From the NCBI GenBank assembly GCA_020053105.1, contig JAGVNU010000106.1, forward strand, positions 1 through 37,592: 37,592 nucleotides of DNA, given 5' to 3'. The notes under the pieces were generated by a model that made no database searches, was not told the DNA's origin, and saw nothing but the letters and a program-made list of their open reading frames with translations. Positions 35,730 to 37,592 of this stretch are shown here, piece after piece. The number at the start of each line of letters is the position of its first letter. The first letter of the stretch is position 1. The stretch comes from Thermodesulfovibrionia bacterium (GTDB taxonomy: Bacteria; Nitrospirota; Thermodesulfovibrionia; UBA6902). The position numbers and the translations under genes were made by a program.

Positions 35730-35765
35730 TGCCCCCTGCATGACTCGAACATGCTACACCAGGTT
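35730..35765. other. Likely attachment site at the tRNA 3' end
   Basis: Tyrosine integrases of this type commonly insert at the 3' half of tRNA genes, and the integrase ends 28 nt from the tRNA 3' end. The element therefore lies to the left. I found no matching copy of the tRNA 3' half elsewhere in the window, so the other end is unknown. Confidence 0.4.
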
Positions 35766-35803
35766 TAGGAAACCTGTGCTCTATCCAGATGAGCTAAGGG
35801 GGC
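35730..35803 (-). tRNA. tRNA-Arg (CCT anticodon)
   Basis: A full cloverleaf is visible on the minus strand: a 7-bp acceptor stem (GCCCCCT/AGGGGGC), a D-arm with GCTC/GAGC, an anticodon stem CAGGT/ACCTG around the loop TTCCTAA (anticodon CCT), and a T-arm GCATG/CATGC with TTCGAGT. The discriminator is A and no CCA is encoded. Confidence 0.95.
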
Positions 35804-35887
35804 TCTCAATGTGCTGAATAGTGTATCATATTCCTGCTATAAAATTGTAGTGACTTTAAAGCTTATATTCATGCTATCAATATAATG

Positions 35888-35922
35888 AAAAAAAGACGGG
35901 GCCTGCATTCACAAGCCCCGTC
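35888..35922 (-). terminator. Intrinsic terminator of the ctpA gene
   Basis: An 8-bp GC-rich stem (35915-35922 with 35895-35902) with a 12-nt loop, followed on the minus strand by seven T. It lies 26 bp past the ctpA stop. Confidence 0.9.
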
Positions 35923-35947
35923 CTGTTTACTTGAAAGCATGTCTTGA

Positions 35948-37297
35948 TTATCCTGCCTTGGGAAGCTCCTTAAGAATCCGCAGGCCCTTGAGCAGGTCAA
36001 TAGCGCGCTGAAGCTGGTTGTCATCCTCATCGGATATTTTCACAGGGACTTCAGGCATTTCGTTATCTTTGCCTCCGTCCTGTTCGGGTTCCATGTCCGG
36101 ACTGTCTTTGGGATCGGTCTCTTTTGAAACATCGTTTTCGAGGTGTTTCTCAAGGTCTTTTTCCCTGTATACAGGATGTGTCTTGGTCCCGTCTTTTGTT
36201 TGAAGCTTGACCACAATATCAGGTGTTATTCCGGTAGTCTGAATGGACCTTCCTTTCGGGGTATAATACCGGGCAGTTGTTAATCGCAGGGCTGATCCGT
36301 CGCTCAGCGGTATGACTGTCTGGACAGACCCTTTTCCAAAGGTTTGAGTCCCGAGCACAACTGCCTTTCCCCAATCCTGCAGCGCCCCGGCCACGATTTC
36401 AGATGCGCTCGCGCTTCCTCCATTCACAAGCACTACCATCGGATGATCAAAATATTTGTTCCCGTTGACTGTATCGAACTCGGTCTTTTCCCCGCTTCTG
36501 CCCTTAATATATACAACAAGTTTTCCAGGAGGAAGAAACTGGCTTGTTATGTCCACGGCTCCCTTTAAGAGACCACCGGGATTGTTTCTCAGATCAAGAA
36601 TAAGCGAATTGATCGATTTCCCGGAAAGGTCCTTTAACGCACTCTCCAGGTCTGCGGAGGATTGTTCCTGAAACTGTGTAAGTTTTATATAACCTATTTT
36701 CTCATCGATTACCTTGGACTTTACGCTTTTGAGTTTAATTATGTCTCTCGTTATCTTTATATCCAGCGGCTTTTCAAGACCCTCCCTGACGATGGTAATG
36801 GTCACAGCAGTGCCTTTGGGCCCTCTTAATTTGGAGACAGCATCCTGAAGGCTGAGGTCCTTGGTTGATTCGCCGTCTATTTTTATGATTATGTCGCCGG
36901 CCAGAACACCCGCCTTGTCAGCAGGCGTGTCTTCAATGGGGGCAATGATAGTCAACGCCTTGTCTTTCATTCCTATCTGAATGCCGAGTCCCCCGAATTC
37001 TCCCTTGGTGTCAATCTGCATTTCCTTAAATGCTTCAGGAGGCATGAATGAAGAATGCGGGTCGAGTGAACTGAGCATACCCTTTATTGCTCCATAAACA
37101 AGTTCCTTCTCTTCTACTTCTTCTACATAGTTTTTCTTGACCAGTGAAAGAGATTCAGTGAAGGTCTTTATGCGGGTATAGTGAGAGTTGTCGTCTGCAT
37201 TAACAATCTCCAGCAGGCTCCATTTACTGACAAGAATCCCGGCGCACGAAATTAAAACAATTAATATCCAAATAACAGCGGTTTTACGACTGAACAT
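35948..37297 (-). CDS. ctpA: C-terminal processing protease, S41 family
   Basis: The 449-aa protein starts at ATG 37297 just after GGAGGA. It has an N-terminal membrane anchor or signal (residues ~7-25), the S41 N-terminal 'AIKGMLSSLDPHSSF' motif, a PDZ domain (~90-175, 'GGLGIQIG', 'AGVLAGDIIIKIDG'), and the protease core. The catalytic serine is S297 in 'GSASASEI' with K322 and Q326 in 'FGKGSVQ', the Ser-Lys-Gln arrangement of CtpA/CtpB. An acidic low-complexity linker (~385-425) precedes the C-terminus. It works in the periplasm, trimming proteins or controlling murein hydrolases, and follows an envC-like gene as in many Gram-negatives. Confidence 0.93.
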   Translation of the reverse strand: MFSRKTAVIWILIVLISCAGILVSKWSLLEIVNADDNSHYTRIKTFTESLSLVKKNYVEEVEEKELVYGAIKGMLSSLDPHSSFMPPEAFKEMQIDTKGEFGGLGIQIGMKDKALTIIAPIEDTPADKAGVLAGDIIIKIDGESTKDLSLQDAVSKLRGPKGTAVTITIVREGLEKPLDIKITRDIIKLKSVKSKVIDEKIGYIKLTQFQEQSSADLESALKDLSGKSINSLILDLRNNPGGLLKGAVDITSQFLPPGKLVVYIKGRSGEKTEFDTVNGNKYFDHPMVVLVNGGSASASEIVAGALQDWGKAVVLGTQTFGKGSVQTVIPLSDGSALRLTTARYYTPKGRSIQTTGITPDIVVKLQTKDGTKTHPVYREKDLEKHLENDVSKETDPKDSPDMEPEQDGGKDNEMPEVPVKISDEDDNQLQRAIDLLKGLRILKELPKAG

Positions 37298-37351
37298 TTA
37301 TCCTCCTGTAATTTGGAGAAATGCCGGGGCGTCTCTCCATAGTTATATATT

Positions 37352-37592
37352 TTATTTTATCCTTATTTTTTTCGCTGCCCTGCTGTTTCTTCCCAGCCAT
37401 TCAGCAGGGTCGACGGGTTTTCCCTTATGCCTGATTTCAAAATACAGTGTATGAAAAGTCAGGAGCTCCGATTTACCGATTTTACCTACAACAGTTCCTT
37501 CGATTAGTATATCACCAGTATTGAGAAAAATCTCTGAAAGATTACCGTATAAACTATGATAGCCGCTCCCATGATCTATTATCAATAGCAGG
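37352..37592 (-). CDS. EnvC-like murein hydrolase activator, LytM domain end (5' part beyond window)
   Basis: The frame is open to the window edge, so only the last ~80 residues are seen. 'LLLIIDHGSGYHSLYGNLSEI' and 'TLYFEIRHKGKPVDPAEWLG' are the C-terminal LytM (M23) motifs. The zinc-binding histidines of active M23 peptidases are replaced (Y-G-N-L instead of Y-x-H-L; L-Y-F instead of L-H-F), exactly as in EnvC, a non-catalytic amidase activator. The ctpA gene follows after 54 bp, probably in one operon. Confidence 0.85.
   Translation of the reverse strand, partial: LLLIIDHGSGYHSLYGNLSEIFLNTGDILIEGTVVGKIGKSELLTFHTLYFEIRHKGKPVDPAEWLGRNSRAAKKIRIK

Noticed and set aside
1..37592. CRISPR arrays or insertion-sequence transposases
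   Set aside because: No regularly spaced repeats of CRISPR type and no transposase motifs were seen.

Overview
The window comes from an uncultured-looking, probably anaerobic Gram-negative bacterium. Secreted multidomain proteins with PKD, Fn3, thrombospondin-3 and MopE-like repeats, an EnvC/CtpA pair, and PqqD/radical-SAM genes suggest Nitrospirota or a Desulfobacterota-like lineage. No rRNA or other strong taxonomic marker is present, so this placement is weak.

Region 1 (1-25757, + strand) is a co-directional array of nine genes, eight of them encoding large exported proteins: a PKD/TSP1 protein cut by the window edge, a small STN-domain protein, a 1331-aa sialidase-fold/MopE/HEAT protein, a gluzincin metalloprotease, a tail-fibre-like protein, a zinc phospholipase C-like enzyme, a short TSP3 protein, a 1493-aa PPC-domain protein, an Fn3 protein carrying a CX4CH haem-like motif, and a 1242-aa FG-GAP/TSP3 protein. 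Three of them end in the same ~170-aa C-terminal domain, which is itself a degenerate duplication. It is a candidate sorting or anchoring module.

Region 2 (25905-31251, + strand) is a compact peptide-modification (RiPP) cluster behind a good sigma-70 promoter. It holds a 54-aa precursor too short for routine gene calling, an HPr-kinase-like protein, a GNAT acetyltransferase, a radical SAM enzyme, a PqqD-type leader-binding protein, a lasso-B2-type transglutaminase-fold peptidase and a family-5-like nucleotidyltransferase. The precursor has a textbook lasso-peptide leader, but its predicted 10-residue core (GFFGGFSPSA) has no Asp/Glu ring acceptor and the cluster has no asparagine-synthetase-like lasso cyclase. 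It therefore looks like lasso leader machinery used to make something that is not a lasso.

Region 3 (about 31450-35730) looks like a mobile-element end. It carries a tyrosine integrase and an AlpA-type excisionase next to tRNA-Arg(CCT), an array of nested palindromes upstream of them, and on the minus strand a ~0.78-kb GC-rich, hairpin-dense non-coding stretch directly followed by a 214-aa protein of unknown family and a terminator. That RNA/protein pair is a candidate large structured RNA system. A second short RNA candidate with a possible pseudoknot lies upstream of it.

Region 4 (35888-37592, minus strand) is a housekeeping murein locus: the CtpA-type S41 protease and the end of an EnvC-like amidase activator.
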